Under the pieces are notes generated by a model. That model had not been told where the DNA came from and did not search any database. It saw nothing but the letters and a program-made list of their open reading frames with translations. From Streptomyces sp. Root1304 (lineage in GTDB: Bacteria > Actinomycetota > Actinomycetes > Streptomycetales > Streptomycetaceae), in NCBI RefSeq assembly GCF_001426405.1, contig NZ_LMEP01000022.1, positions 208,065 through 272,064 on the forward strand: a stretch of DNA of 64,000 bases, given 5' to 3'. The position numbers and the translations under genes are program-made. This document shows positions 55,767-63,945 of this stretch, one piece after another. The number at the start of each line of letters is the position of its first letter. The stretch's first letter is position 1.

Positions 55767-57209
55767 CTACCTCAGGTAGCCGAGGACCGTCATCATGCCG
55801 GACTCCGCGTGGTAGACGTTGTGTGGCAATGGACCATCCACAGGCCCGGGTTGTCGGCGTCGAAGTCGACCTCCAGCCGTCGGCCCGGCAGCAGAATGGA
55901 CGTGTCCTTGCGGGCGCCGCCGTCGGGGTGCGCGTAGGTGTGGCCGTGCAGGTGCACGGGGTGCCACATCGTCGTGGCGTTCACGAAGGCGAGGCGGACG
56001 CGCTCGCCCGCGCGGACGGGGTAGCGCTGGGCGGGGTCGTACTTCTTGCCGTTGATGGCCCAGTCGTACTTCGCCATCGAGCCGGTGAGCTCGAGCTCGA
56101 CGGTGCGGTCGGGCCGGCGTGCTGCCAGGCGCACCGATTCCGCGGCCTTGAGCTGCCCGCCGTGGACGACCTTGCCGTCGAGTTCCCTCGGGCGTACGGA
56201 CGCGGTGGGCGCGGCGCCGCCGCCGGTGCGCAGGACGGCGAGGGCGGTGCGGTTCTTGCCCTCGGCGAGCGCGGTCAGCGGGAAGGCGCCGCTGCCGGCG
56301 GTGACGAGGGCGTCGACGCGCTCGCCCATGCCGAGCAGCAGGGCGTCGGCCCGCGCGTGTTCCACGGGGAAGCCGTCGGTGTGGGTGACGGTGAACGTGT
56401 GGCCGCCGAGCGCGACCCGGAAGGCGGTGTCGCCGCCGGCGTTGATGATCCGGAGCCGGATCCGGTCGCCCGGCCTGGCGGTGAAGGTCTGCGGGGCTCC
56501 GGCGTACGCCCGTTGATCAGGTAGTACGGGTAGCCGACGTCGCCCGCGTCGCCGCCCAGGAGGTCGCTGGTCGCGCCCATGAGCATGCGAGAGGGCCCGG
56601 CCGGCGTCGGGGAAGGAGACTTCGGGGCGGTCATCGACATGCGGGACATGTCGTGGCCCGCCCCTCCGCCACCGTCCGTGCCCGCGCCCATGTCCATGCC
56701 GCCGTGGTCCATGCCGCTCATGCCCTTGCCGAGTTCGGCGAGGACGGCGTCCGGGGTGGAGCCGTCGACGCCGTCGACCCAGTCGTCGAGGACGATCACC
56801 CATCCATGTCGTTGCGCAGGGCGAGGCCGTGCCAGTGGACGCTGGTGGCCTCGGGAAGGTGGTTGGCCAGGGTGAGCACGAGGGTCTCACCGGCGGTGAC
56901 CCGCACCTCCTTGCCGGGGAGCCGGTCCCCGTACGCCCAGCTGCGGACGGTGCGTCCGCCGCCGAGGTCGAGCGGGGTCTCGACGGCGGTGAGCTTCACC
57001 TTCCGTTCCGGGCCGGGCTTGCGCAGAGCTTCGGTCGCTCCGATCTCCTTGCTATCGGGAGTGAGGTAGTCGGCGGCCGGCTGCGTGCCGGAACCGCCGC
57101 CGGAGGACTGCTCCATGCCGCTCGTCGTGCCGGAGCAGGCGGTCAGACCAGCGCCGGCGGCGGCGAGTCCGGCGCCGAGGACGGTGCGGCGGGTGGGTCG
57201 GGTCGTGAC
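55767..57209 (-). pseudogene. Multicopper oxidase, multiply disrupted
   Basis: The reading frame starts with a lipoprotein/Tat-like leader (TRRTVLGAGLAAAGAGLTACSG) and reaches SVHWHGLALRNDMDG. A TGA at 56796 then stops it. The sequence continues in another frame as VLDDWVDGVDGSTPD, so about 60 residues that normally lie between, including the HPH copper ligands, are missing. A one-base loss near 56500 shifts LINGRTP to GAPQTFTARPGD. A two-base gain near 55820 shifts WMVHCH to NVYHAESGMMTVLGYLR. The expected start after AAGGGG is GTC (57209-57207), not GTG. HPVHLHGH remains intact. The parent enzyme oxidised Cu(I) or phenols outside the membrane. It could not be functional as read. Confidence 0.87.
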
Positions 57210-57283
57210 GAAGGAACCCCTTGACGTGGTCGTTGCGTGAGGAGGGCGGCGTGCCGCTCGCGTCGCGAAGCGGCCGGGCGCCC

Positions 57284-57707
57284 TTATATGCGCAACAGGG
57301 ACAGACGCGTCAGGAGGGACCCGTGCGGGGCGGGCGGCGGGATCCAGGAGCGCGTACGCCGTCCGCGCCGTCGCCGGGGGCACGTCACGGAGGGGCGGGC
57401 GTCGGCGCGCGGCCCGGGCCAGAAGGAGCAGTCCGGTGCCCGCGCCGAGCACGGCGAGGCACATCGCGGCGACGCCCGCGCCATGGGCGGGCGCGGGGTG
57501 GGTCGAGTGAACGCTCCCGACGGCAGCCGCTCGTTCCGCGGAGGGGACCGGGGCGTGCGCCGCTGTCCTCGTGTGGGTGTCGCCGGGGCCCGGGGCGGTG
57601 TGTTCGCCGGGGTGACCGAGGGAGTGCATGAGCACGATGCCGCAGAGAACCACGACGGCGAGCAGGAAGCGGCCCCACCATGTCGCGGCCTTCCGGCTCC
57701 CGGTCAC
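57284..57707 (-). pseudogene. DUF6153 membrane protein, frameshifted
   Basis: The frame begins MTGSRKAATWWGRFLLAVVV, a TM followed by HSLGHPGEH and a His-rich loop. A second TM is AAMCLAVLGAGTGLLLLA. The family normally ends in LLTRLSVLRI. Here LLTRLSLLRI exists but in the next frame, stop at 57284, and one extra base near 57347 (CTCCTGG in place of CTCTGG on the minus strand) separates it. The gene length of 424 nt is one more than a multiple of three. Without correction, the first frame reads on into the multicopper oxidase sequence. DUF6153 genes often accompany copper-handling genes. Confidence 0.82.
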
Positions 57708-57775
57708 GTCGCTCTCCGTCCTCGGCCCGAGGGGAGGGGGCCGAGGAACGATGATACGGGGTGGGGGTATGTGAC

Positions 57776-57893
57776 TCGGGTCAGGTCCGGGTCCTCGGGT
57801 CGGACCCGGGACCGGGCCCTCGGGTCAGGTCCGGGTTCGAGTCCTCGGGTCAGGTCCCGGTCCGAGTCCTCGCGTCAGGCCCGGGTCGCGGAG
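57776..57893. repeat. 25-bp imperfect tandem array
   Basis: Units beginning TCGGGTCAGGTCC or close variants start at 57776, 57795, 57820, 57845 and 57870. The last three steps are exactly 25 bp. The final unit enters the methyltransferase 3' end and encodes its last residues. Confidence 0.9.
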
Positions 57894-58648
57894 GCGACGA
57901 AGAAGGGCATGGCCAGGAACAGCCGGTCGGCATCGGCGCGTGCCCGCTGCTCGGCCATCCAGTCGTCGGCCTGCCTCCGTGTGATCGCTCCGGCGGCGTA
58001 CGCCCCCTGGGCGAGCCCGTCGAGCATCGGCAGCGCGGCCGGCGTGGTGAAGACGCCCGTGTGCACCTCCACCTCGACATCGCGGAAACCCGCGTCCAGG
58101 AGGAGGCTCCGGTAGCGCCGTACCGCCCGGGGTCCCGGCACGGCGTCGGCGCGGGCGTGCACGACTGCCCGGGTCAACGCGGCGGCGTCGGAGTCGAGCA
58201 CGAAGGAGTCCCAGTCCTGGCCGACCAGGACGGCACGGCCGCCGGGCGCGAGGACCCTGCGCGCCTCCGCGACGGCGCGGGCGGGGTCGTCGAGTTCGTG
58301 GAGGAGCTTGTCGGCCCGGTACGCGTCCAGCTCACCGTCCGCGAACGGGAGCCGGTCGGCACCGGCCCGCCGGAAGTCGCCGTCCGGCCTGCGCCTGCCG
58401 GCCTCGGCGAGCATCACCGCGCTGACGTCCACACCGGTCGCCCGCGCGCCGAGGTCCGCCATCTCCGCCACCGCCCGGCCCGCTCCACAGCCGACATCGA
58501 CGACGGAGACCCCGGGCCTGATCTCCAGCAACGCGTAGGAGCGCTCGCGGAGTCGACGGGCGTCGGGGCGTACGTCCAGCGTGTCCAGCAGAGCGATGAG
58601 CTGCGCTGCCCGACCGGCCGAATCACCATGTACGTGTGTGTTGGACAT
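57875..58648 (-). CDS. Class I SAM methyltransferase, UbiE/ArsM-like
   Basis: The 257-residue protein has motif I VVDVGCGAGRAVAEM, GVDVSAVMLAEAG, LPFADGELDAYRADKLLHELDD and VLAPGGRAVLVGQDWDSF. The C-terminal part (ALPMLDGLAQGAYAAGAITRRQADDWM) is common in small-molecule methyltransferases. The substrate is unknown. The ATG at 58648 lies 28 bp from the proposed MerR start on the other strand, so the two promoters overlap and MerR control is likely. Its last codons come from a 25-bp tandem repeat, so the C-terminal residues may vary between strains. Confidence 0.9.
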   Translation of the reverse strand: MSNTHVHGDSAGRAAQLIALLDTLDVRPDARRLRERSYALLEIRPGVSVVDVGCGAGRAVAEMADLGARATGVDVSAVMLAEAGRRRPDGDFRRAGADRLPFADGELDAYRADKLLHELDDPARAVAEARRVLAPGGRAVLVGQDWDSFVLDSDAAALTRAVVHARADAVPGPRAVRRYRSLLLDAGFRDVEVEVHTGVFTTPAALPMLDGLAQGAYAAGAITRRQADDWMAEQRARADADRLFLAMPFFVASATRA

Positions 58649-58676
58649 GACCGTCAGGCTGGCGCTTAATGTCGAC

Positions 58677-59111
58677 GTGAAGTCAAGCGAGAACGACCCG
58701 CCCGTCGCGTCGATGAGCATCGGGGCCCTCGCCGGGCGCTTCGGGCTGGCCCCCCACGTACTGCGGCACTGGGAGTCGATGGGACTCCTCGCCCCCGAGC
58801 GCGGCACGAACGGACATCGCCGTTACGGCCACGACGAGTTGGTCCGCACGGCGGTGATCCTGCGGGCCAAGGAGGCCGGACTCGGCCTGCAGGAGATCCG
58901 GACCGTGCTGACGGTCCAGGACGCCGAACACCGCAAGGCGGTCCTCTCGGCCCACCGCGCGGCGCTCCGCGCCACGGTCGAACAGGCGCAGTCCCGGCTG
59001 GCGTTGGTAGAGGGCGCACTGAAATGCGCACACGAGGACATCGCGAACTGCCCGCACTTCCAACGGGTCATCGCGTCGCTTACGGGCGAGGACCGACAGG
59101 CCGACGCCTGA
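58677..59111 (+). CDS. MerR-family transcriptional regulator
   Basis: The protein is about 144 residues. SIGALAGRFGLAPHVLRHWESMGLLAP is the MerR helix-turn-helix, followed by the wing GHRRYGHDELVRTAVILRAKEAGLGLQEI. A long dimerization helix follows, and CAHEDIANCPHFQ near the C-terminus has Cys residues suited to a metal, redox or small-ligand sensor. The start is uncertain (GTG 58677, ATG 58713 or ATG 58647, the last overlapping the divergent gene). The TTGACT box on the minus strand, about 20 bp upstream of the methyltransferase start, lies where a MerR protein could twist the promoter. The stop region has been copied downstream as a tandem repeat. Confidence 0.88.
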   Translation: MKSSENDPPVASMSIGALAGRFGLAPHVLRHWESMGLLAPERGTNGHRRYGHDELVRTAVILRAKEAGLGLQEIRTVLTVQDAEHRKAVLSAHRAALRATVEQAQSRLALVEGALKCAHEDIANCPHFQRVIASLTGEDRQADA

Positions 59112-59205
59112 ACGCGTCCCGGACGGGCAAGGGCCGACAGGCCAACGCCTGAACGCGTCCCGGACGGCGAGGACCGCCGGGTCAGCGCTTGAACGCGTCC
59201 CTGAC
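59090..59205. repeat. Three-copy 40-41 bp tandem repeat
   Basis: The core CCTGAACGCGTCC (CTTGAACGCGTCC in copy 3) recurs at about 59107, 59148 and 59188. Flanking GACAGGCC and GGACGG segments also match. Copy 1 covers the MerR stop and copy 3 the convergent csbD stop, so gene ends were built from duplicated DNA. Confidence 0.85.
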
Positions 59206-59355
59206 CTTCTCCTTCGCCTGCTTCACGTCGCCTTCGGCCTGCTCGGCACGGCCCTTCATCGTCAGGCTCTCGTTGCCCACGGCCTTGCCCGTGGTCTCCT
59301 TCACCTTGCCCTTGGCGGTCTTCGCCGCGTTCTTGGCCTTCTTGCCTCCGGCCAT
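59182..59355 (-). CDS. CsbD-family stress protein
   Basis: The 57-residue, highly charged protein contains KGKVKETTGKAVGNESL and KGRAEQAEGDVKQAKEKV, the CsbD double-repeat signature. CsbD proteins are small helical proteins induced by general stress (sigma-B in Bacillus, osmotic stress in actinobacteria). Biochemical function is unknown. The ATG at 59355 has GAGAGG directly upstream within an extended purine tract. It is convergent with MerR, and its last codons lie in the 40-bp repeat. Confidence 0.93.
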   Translation of the reverse strand: MAGGKKAKNAAKTAKGKVKETTGKAVGNESLTMKGRAEQAEGDVKQAKEKVRDAFKR

Positions 59356-59455
59356 TCCTCTCACCTTCCCGTACTCGTCCCTCCCGCGCCCCGCAACGAG
59401 ACGCGTCGTGGCGCCTTCCCCGGACACCGACATCCATGCGGCCCGGCGACGGTCC

Positions 59456-59500
59456 GGTCAGGTCAGGTCAGGTCAGGTCAGGTCAGGTCAGGTCAGGTCA
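59456..59500. repeat. GGTCA x9 pentanucleotide repeat
   Basis: Nine perfect 5-bp copies lie in the 293-bp spacer between csbD and the LLM gene. No other gene is seen in that spacer. The unit is not a multiple of three, consistent with non-coding DNA. Confidence 0.97.
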
Positions 59501-59648
59501 GGAAGAGCACGGGCCGCGGTGACGTCCAGGGCGGCGCGTTCGAAGGAAAGTTCGAGGACTCCGGGCGCCGCGCGGTGCTTCGGGAGGCTCTGCCCGGGTA
59601 GCCGGACCGAGGGGGTCACCGAGGGGGCCGACGTGAAGGGAACACGGC

Positions 59649-60605
59649 ATGACGTCCTTCGGCTACTTCCTGTCCAGCGAGGAGTTCACCCCGGCCCAGC
59701 TGCTGAGCCAGGCGCACCTGGCGGCGGACGCGGGTTTCACCCGCCTGGCCATCTCCGACCACTTCCATCCGTGGACCGACACCCAGGGCAGCAGCCCGTT
59801 CGTGTGGTCGATGATCGGCGCGCTGTCCCGGACGGTGGAACTGCCCGTCACCACGCTCGTGACCTGCCCCACCGTGCGGTTGCACCCCGCGGTGACCGCT
59901 CAGGCGGCGGCGACCTCCAGCGTGCTGCTGGGCGGTCGGTTCACGCTGGGCGTGGGCACCGGCGAGGCTCTCAACGAGCACGTGCTCGGTGACCGGTGGC
60001 CCGCGTTCGACGAGCGGGCGGACATGCTGGAAGAGGCGGTGGAGGTGATGCGGGAGCTGTTCACCGGCCGCGACGTCACTCATCGGGGCCGGCGCTACAC
60101 GGTCGACAACGCCCGTCTCTACACCGTTCCGGAGGCGCCGCCCGCGATTCTGGTCTCGGGCTTCGGCCCCAAGGCCGCCGCACTCGCGGGGCGCATCGGG
60201 GACGGCCTCGTCACCATGAGCCCGGACGAGGACTCCCTCGCGTCGTTCCGCGAGGCCGGCGGGGCCGGCAAGCCCGTCGTCGGCGGCCTGAAGGTCTGCT
60301 GGGACCAGGACCGGGAGGTGGCCGTCGACACGGCGCACCGCATGTGGCCGACCGAACGGCTGCCCGGCGAACTCAACCAGATCCTCCCCACCCCCGCGCA
60401 CTTCGAGCAGGCCACGCAGCTCGTCACGCGACAGCGGGTGGCCGACTCCGTACCGTGCGGCTCGGACGTCGAGGAGCACGTCGAAGCCGTCCGCGCGTAC
60501 GTGGACGCCGGATTCGACGAGGTGTACGTGGGCCAGATCGGACAGCGGCAGGAGGAGTTCTTCACCGCCTACCGCGAGAAGGTGCTGCCCGCACTGAGCG
60601 GCTGA
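59649..60605 (+). CDS. FGD-like F420-dependent oxidoreductase (TIGR03557-type)
   Basis: The 318-residue luciferase-fold enzyme closely resembles F420-dependent glucose-6-phosphate dehydrogenase relatives. Segments are TSFGYFLSSEEFTPAQLL, ISDHFHPWTDTQGSSPFVWS (the His of the FGD active-site DHFHPW is retained), GGRFTLGVGTGEALNEHV and PAILVSGFGPKAAALAGR. These enzymes reduce F420 with a sugar phosphate or alcohol. The phosphate pocket of real FGD is not verifiable by eye, so the substrate is left open. GAAGGGAACACGGC gives a ribosome site before the ATG. It is convergent with the haem-oxygenase-like gene. Confidence 0.93.
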   Translation: MTSFGYFLSSEEFTPAQLLSQAHLAADAGFTRLAISDHFHPWTDTQGSSPFVWSMIGALSRTVELPVTTLVTCPTVRLHPAVTAQAAATSSVLLGGRFTLGVGTGEALNEHVLGDRWPAFDERADMLEEAVEVMRELFTGRDVTHRGRRYTVDNARLYTVPEAPPAILVSGFGPKAAALAGRIGDGLVTMSPDEDSLASFREAGGAGKPVVGGLKVCWDQDREVAVDTAHRMWPTERLPGELNQILPTPAHFEQATQLVTRQRVADSVPCGSDVEEHVEAVRAYVDAGFDEVYVGQIGQRQEEFFTAYREKVLPALSG

Positions 60606-60654
60606 GGACGGCGGAAGAAGGCCCGGCCCGGGGGCCGGTGAAGGCAGCCGGTGA

Positions 60655-60674
60655 AGGCCCGCATCCCCGGGCCT
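60655..60674. terminator. Short hairpin between convergent genes
   Basis: AGGCCCG (60655-60661) pairs with CGGGCCT (60668-60674) around six bases, directly next to the downstream gene's stop. Confidence 0.5.
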
Positions 60675-61703
60675 CTACGCGAGCGGGTGGCGCAGTGCGC
60701 TGCGCCCCCGGTCCCACGCGCCGCGGATGTGGTCCGCGAGCCGGTCCTCCAGGAGGACGGTCGCGGCGCAGCCGAAGGCGATGTCGGGCTCCAGGGCGGG
60801 CTCGTCGGTCAGGAGTCCGCCGACGACGCCGTGGCGGACGACCTGTTCGTGGACGGCGTCGGCCTCCACGTGCTCGGCGTAGAAGTGTTCGGCGGCGGCT
60901 CCCGCCCCGCAGCGCCGCATCGCCTTGGCCAGGCGCCTGGAGCCGGGTGACGACGTGATCTCGACGCAGGCGAAGTGGCCGACGAGGGCGCCGCGCAGGG
61001 CGCGGTGGAGCCCGAACAGCGACATCAGGTTGACGGTCGCCAGGAGCGGCGCGGGCGCGTGGTCGAGGTACCGGCCGTAGGTGTGGTCGAGGCCGAGGTC
61101 GTCCATGAGGTCCGCGAAGAGCCTCGCGTGGACACGTTCGGCGCGGCCGGCGCCGAACTCGTCGTACTCGATGGCGACCATGGCGGCTTTGGCCCGGCCG
61201 GTGAGACGGGGCACCACCCAGAGGTGCGGGTCGGCTTCCTTGAGGTGGTAGAGGGAGCGCAGGGCCGCGTACTCGCGCAGCTGCCACGGTTCCCCGTCGG
61301 TCGCGAGGCGGTGGCTGAGGCTGTCGGCGAGGTCGAGGGGCTCGACCAGGAGCGGTGCGAAGGCTTCCTCGGCCGTCCGGGGCACATCGGGCAGCCGGCC
61401 GCGCAGGGCGTCGAGGAAACGGGCCTCCATGTCCCGGCGCAGCCTCAGCAGCTCGGGGTCCCACTCACGTGCGTCGTCCACTCCTTCGAAGCCCCTGTAG
61501 TGCAGTTCGTACAGGAGGTAGAGGGCGAGCTGGAGGTCCTCGCCCCAGACGTCGGCGCTCGTCACAGCCCCGGGACCGTGACGCGGCGGGCCCCCGGAAC
61601 GCAGGGCTTCCGTCACGGCGTGGGACAGCTCGCCACGCCCCTCCACGAGGCGGGGGGCGGCAGGGGGCGCGGCCGGCGGGCCGGGGCGGGGCGGGGTCGT
61701 CAC
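60675..61703 (-). CDS. Haem-oxygenase-like iron-containing enzyme (HDO fold)
   Basis: The 342-residue, all-helical protein has a disordered Pro-rich start. Putative metal-ligand clusters are LYELHYRGFEG (Glu66, His68), AIEYDEFGAGRAERVH (179-192) and EHFYAEHVEADAVHEQVV (272-289). This fits the iron-containing redox or haem-oxygenase-like diiron oxidase superfamily, which performs desaturation, decarboxylation, N-oxygenation or chain cleavage. The exact ligand set must be modelled. The GTG at 61703 overlaps the CDGSH gene stop (GTGA). An iron-sulfur partner encoded immediately upstream supports a redox function. Confidence 0.84.
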   Translation of the reverse strand: MTTPPRPGPPAAPPAAPRLVEGRGELSHAVTEALRSGGPPRHGPGAVTSADVWGEDLQLALYLLYELHYRGFEGVDDAREWDPELLRLRRDMEARFLDALRGRLPDVPRTAEEAFAPLLVEPLDLADSLSHRLATDGEPWQLREYAALRSLYHLKEADPHLWVVPRLTGRAKAAMVAIEYDEFGAGRAERVHARLFADLMDDLGLDHTYGRYLDHAPAPLLATVNLMSLFGLHRALRGALVGHFACVEITSSPGSRRLAKAMRRCGAGAAAEHFYAEHVEADAVHEQVVRHGVVGGLLTDEPALEPDIAFGCAATVLLEDRLADHIRGAWDRGRSALRHPLA

Positions 61704-61960
61704 GGGGACCTCTCCCCGGATGTCTCGCCTCGGGCCGGCCGGGCGGTTCGCTCGCGGCGGCGGTGGCTGGTGTCGCACCAGGGGTACGTACGGCTCCGCC
61801 GGCAGGTGCACACGGCGACGGCGAAGCGGTCGGACCGGGCGACCGTCCCGTCGTCCAGAACGATCTCGACCGGGCCCTCCACGAGGACCGGGCCCTGCGG
61901 ATCCACCGACACCCGGCGGGCGGGCGCGGGGCGCGGCGTGTCGTCAGGCTTTCCGGGCAC
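61700..61960 (-). CDS. CDGSH iron-sulfur domain protein
   Basis: The 86-residue protein has one CDGSH finger, CTCRRSRTYPWCDTSH. Cys51, Cys53, Cys62 and His66 are the 2Fe-2S ligands (3Cys-1His, CDTSH for CDGSH). VLVEGPVEIVLDDGT precedes it as a small beta strand region. Such clusters are pH-labile, redox-active, and transfer electrons or iron-sulfur units. The GTG start overlaps the HemK-like gene by 17 bp and its stop overlaps the HDO gene by GTGA. All three are thus tightly coupled. It is a plausible electron donor to the HDO enzyme. Confidence 0.93.
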   Translation of the reverse strand: MPGKPDDTPRPAPARRVSVDPQGPVLVEGPVEIVLDDGTVARSDRFAVAVCTCRRSRTYPWCDTSHRRRERTARPARGETSGERSP

Positions 61961-62630
61961 GGATGACCACCAGCTCTTCCCGCTGCTCGGCCTCGCGTGC
62001 GAGGCCCTGCCGCTCCAGCCAGGCCCGTCGCGAGCGCAGGACCGGCCCCCAGGGGACCGAGGCTCGCGCCGTGACCTCGGCGGAGAGGCCCGTGCCGGTC
62101 AGCCGGTCCACGGTCGTCTCCGCCCCGCACATGCCCGAGTGCACCATCAGCAGAACGCCGCCGGGGCGCAGCAGCGCCGGAGTCGCCGCGCAGATCCGGT
62201 CGATCACCAGGCGTCCGTCGGGGCCCGCGTCCCAGGCCCGCTCGGCGCCCCGGGAGGGCAGGCGCGCCCTGGGCGCCGGTACGTACGGGGGATTCGTGAC
62301 GACCAGGTCGAAGAGCCGCCCCTTCGTACGCGCCACGAAGTCCCCGTGGAGGACGCTCAGGGGCAGTCGGTGGGCCAGGGCGTTCACCCGGGCCGTCGCC
62401 ACCGCCGGCCAGGACACGTCGACCGCCGTGACCGCGGCGCCCCTGCCGGCGGCGTTGAGGGCGAGCGCACCGGTCCCGGTGCCGATCTCCAGGACGTCCG
62501 TGCGGGGGCCGAGCTCCTCGTGGGCGAGGGCGGCGGCGAGCAGGCGGGTGTCCGCCTGTGGCCGGTAGACGCTCGGCAGGACGACCAGGCCGCCGGGGAG
62601 GACCCCCGAGGCCGGGACCATGCTGACCAT
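61944..62630 (-). CDS. HemK/PrmC-like N5-glutamine or small-molecule methyltransferase
   Basis: The 228-residue Rossmann methyltransferase has VLEIGTGTGALALNAAG (motif I) and the NPPY motif VTNPPYVPAP (Asn113-Tyr116), typical of N- and Q-methylating enzymes such as PrmC/HemK. The N-terminal PrmC recognition domain is absent, so this is the short HemK-related class found in actinobacteria. A strong GGAGGT lies 5 bp before the ATG. It heads an operon with the CDGSH and iron-enzyme genes, so it may modify their substrate rather than release factor. Confidence 0.88.
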   Translation of the reverse strand: MVSMVPASGVLPGGLVVLPSVYRPQADTRLLAAALAHEELGPRTDVLEIGTGTGALALNAAGRGAAVTAVDVSWPAVATARVNALAHRLPLSVLHGDFVARTKGRLFDLVVTNPPYVPAPRARLPSRGAERAWDAGPDGRLVIDRICAATPALLRPGGVLLMVHSGMCGAETTVDRLTGTGLSAEVTARASVPWGPVLRSRRAWLERQGLAREAEQREELVVIRARKA

Positions 62631-62964
62631 CGTGTACCTCCAGGTCCGGGCGCGGCGCCCGTCCGATCGGCTTTCACGGGCTTCAGCCTGCGACTGCCCC
62701 GAGGAGGGCACCTCATGCCGGGGCGGATCACTTGTCGTGCACCACGGGCGCCCGGGACGGCGGTGTGGATCGCGTGGGGCACGGCCTCGCGGGGTGCGAG
62801 GAATCCTCGATGAGGCGGCCCGAGCGCAGAGGACTCCTCGATGAGGCCGCCCGAGCGCAAGCGGGCAGCCGGATCGCATGGACGTGGCCGACGGGACCGC
62901 CCGGGCAGCGCCGCGCCCGCAAACACCGTGGCCCCGGCACCCGTATCTCCGTAGGCTCCGAGGC
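62631..62964. other. 334-bp spacer with direct repeat
   Basis: It contains no supported gene. A 25-bp direct repeat, starting TCCTCGATGAGGC, lies at 62804-62828 and 62835-62859 with a 31-bp period and one mismatch. Frames through it are repeat-derived. Confidence 0.75.
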
Positions 62965-63474
62965 ATGACTGTGCTGTGCGGCGAAGCCCTCGAACTCCGG
63001 CCTTCCGAGCCCCACGACGTCCCCGCGCTGACCGCGATCCGCGCCACCGACGAGGTGCGGGCCCGCTGGCGCGGCGGGCCCGACCTCGGAGCCGAGGTCG
63101 CGGAGGCCCTGGCGGATCCCGACACCCACTGCATGACGATCGTCCGGAACGAGCGGATCATCGGCATGATCCAGTGGTACGCCGAGGAGGACGCCGACTA
63201 CCGGCACGCCGGCATCGACCTCTTCCTGGACCCCGCCGTGCACGGCCGAGGCCTGGGCACCGACGCCGTCAGAACCCTCGCCCGGCACCTCGTCCAGGAT
63301 GCGGGTTTCCACCGACTCGTCATCGACCCGGCGGCCGACAACGCGGCCGCCATCCGCTGCTACGCCAAGGTCGGCTTCCGGCCGGTGGGCGTCATGCGGC
63401 AGTACGAGCGCGGTGCCGACGGCACCTGGCACGACGGCCTGCTGATGGACCTCCTCGCCGAAGAGCTGAGCTGA
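62965..63474 (+). CDS. GNAT acetyltransferase, AAC(6')-like
   Basis: The 169-residue protein contains LELRPSEPHDVPALTAIRATDE, MTIVRNERIIGMIQWY and DYRHAGIDLFLDPAVHGRGLGTDAV, which includes the acetyl-CoA motif with RGLG. HRLVIDPAADNAAAIRCYAKVGFRPVGVM follows. The spacing resembles small aminoglycoside 6'-N-acetyltransferases and RimI-like enzymes. Drug resistance cannot be decided from sequence. GAGG is one base before the ATG, suggesting a leaderless or weakly initiated transcript. It is separate from its neighbours. Confidence 0.9.
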   Translation: MTVLCGEALELRPSEPHDVPALTAIRATDEVRARWRGGPDLGAEVAEALADPDTHCMTIVRNERIIGMIQWYAEEDADYRHAGIDLFLDPAVHGRGLGTDAVRTLARHLVQDAGFHRLVIDPAADNAAAIRCYAKVGFRPVGVMRQYERGADGTWHDGLLMDLLAEELS

Positions 63475-63719
63475 GGCGGGCCGCGGGGAGACGAACCCGC
63501 CGCCATGACACAGCGACAGCGCACGGCCGTACGGCGACGGACGGACGCCTACGGGCGGAGCGGGGATCTTCTGCCGCGAGGCCCGCACCGGGCGGCCCGC
63601 CCGCACTGTGTGGCCCGCCCGGGCCGGACGGCCCTCGGACGTCGGCTGTCCGATGAATCCGTGATGGTGCGTGTACACGACGAGAGCGGGGGCACGCGCA
63701 TTCTCGGAGGTTGATATCC

Positions 63720-63881
63720 ATGGTTCCCCTGCTTCTCGTCCTGCTTCTGGTCCTGCTTCTCTTCGGCGCGGGATTCGCGCTGAAGGTGCTCTGGTGGGTC
63801 GCCATCGTCGTCCTGGTCCTGTGGCTGATCGGCTTCGTGGCCAGGCCGAGGGGCGGCGGCAGCCGCTGGTACCGCTGGTAG
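63720..63881 (+). CDS. 53-aa hydrophobic membrane peptide
   Basis: It begins MVPLLLVLLLVLLLFGAGF, with two predicted TM helices (3-17 and 25-41), and ends with the basic RPRGGGSRWYRW. The same type of tiny protein occurs widely in Streptomyces as hydrophobic protein, with the conserved KVLWW and RWYRW ends. GGAGG 9 bp upstream supports translation. Function is unknown; small double-TM proteins often regulate membrane enzymes. A 25-bp hairpin follows at once. Confidence 0.82.
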   Translation: MVPLLLVLLLVLLLFGAGFALKVLWWVAIVVLVLWLIGFVARPRGGGSRWYRW

Positions 63882-63891
63882 TGCCGGGCAT

Positions 63892-63945
63892 CTTCGGCGG
63901 CGGTCCCGTCACGGCGTTTCCGCCGTGACGGGGCCGCCGCCGAAG
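63892..63945 (+). terminator. 25-bp hairpin terminator
   Basis: Positions 63892-63916 pair with 63921-63945 (arm start CTTCGGCGGCGG), with one G-T pair and a TTTC loop. The 3' arm's end is duplicated at once (GCCGCCGAAGGGGGCCC twice, to about 63969). Confidence 0.92.

Noticed and set aside
57284..57707. Single fused DUF6153-oxidase gene
   Set aside because: The fusion exists only because of a one-base shift; each family's own end or leader is recognisable separately.
62732..62968. 78-codon frame in spacer before the GNAT gene
   Set aside because: Runs through a direct repeat, with no coding features.
63505..63714. 69-codon frame after the GNAT gene
   Set aside because: Arg-rich translation, no ribosome site, no family.
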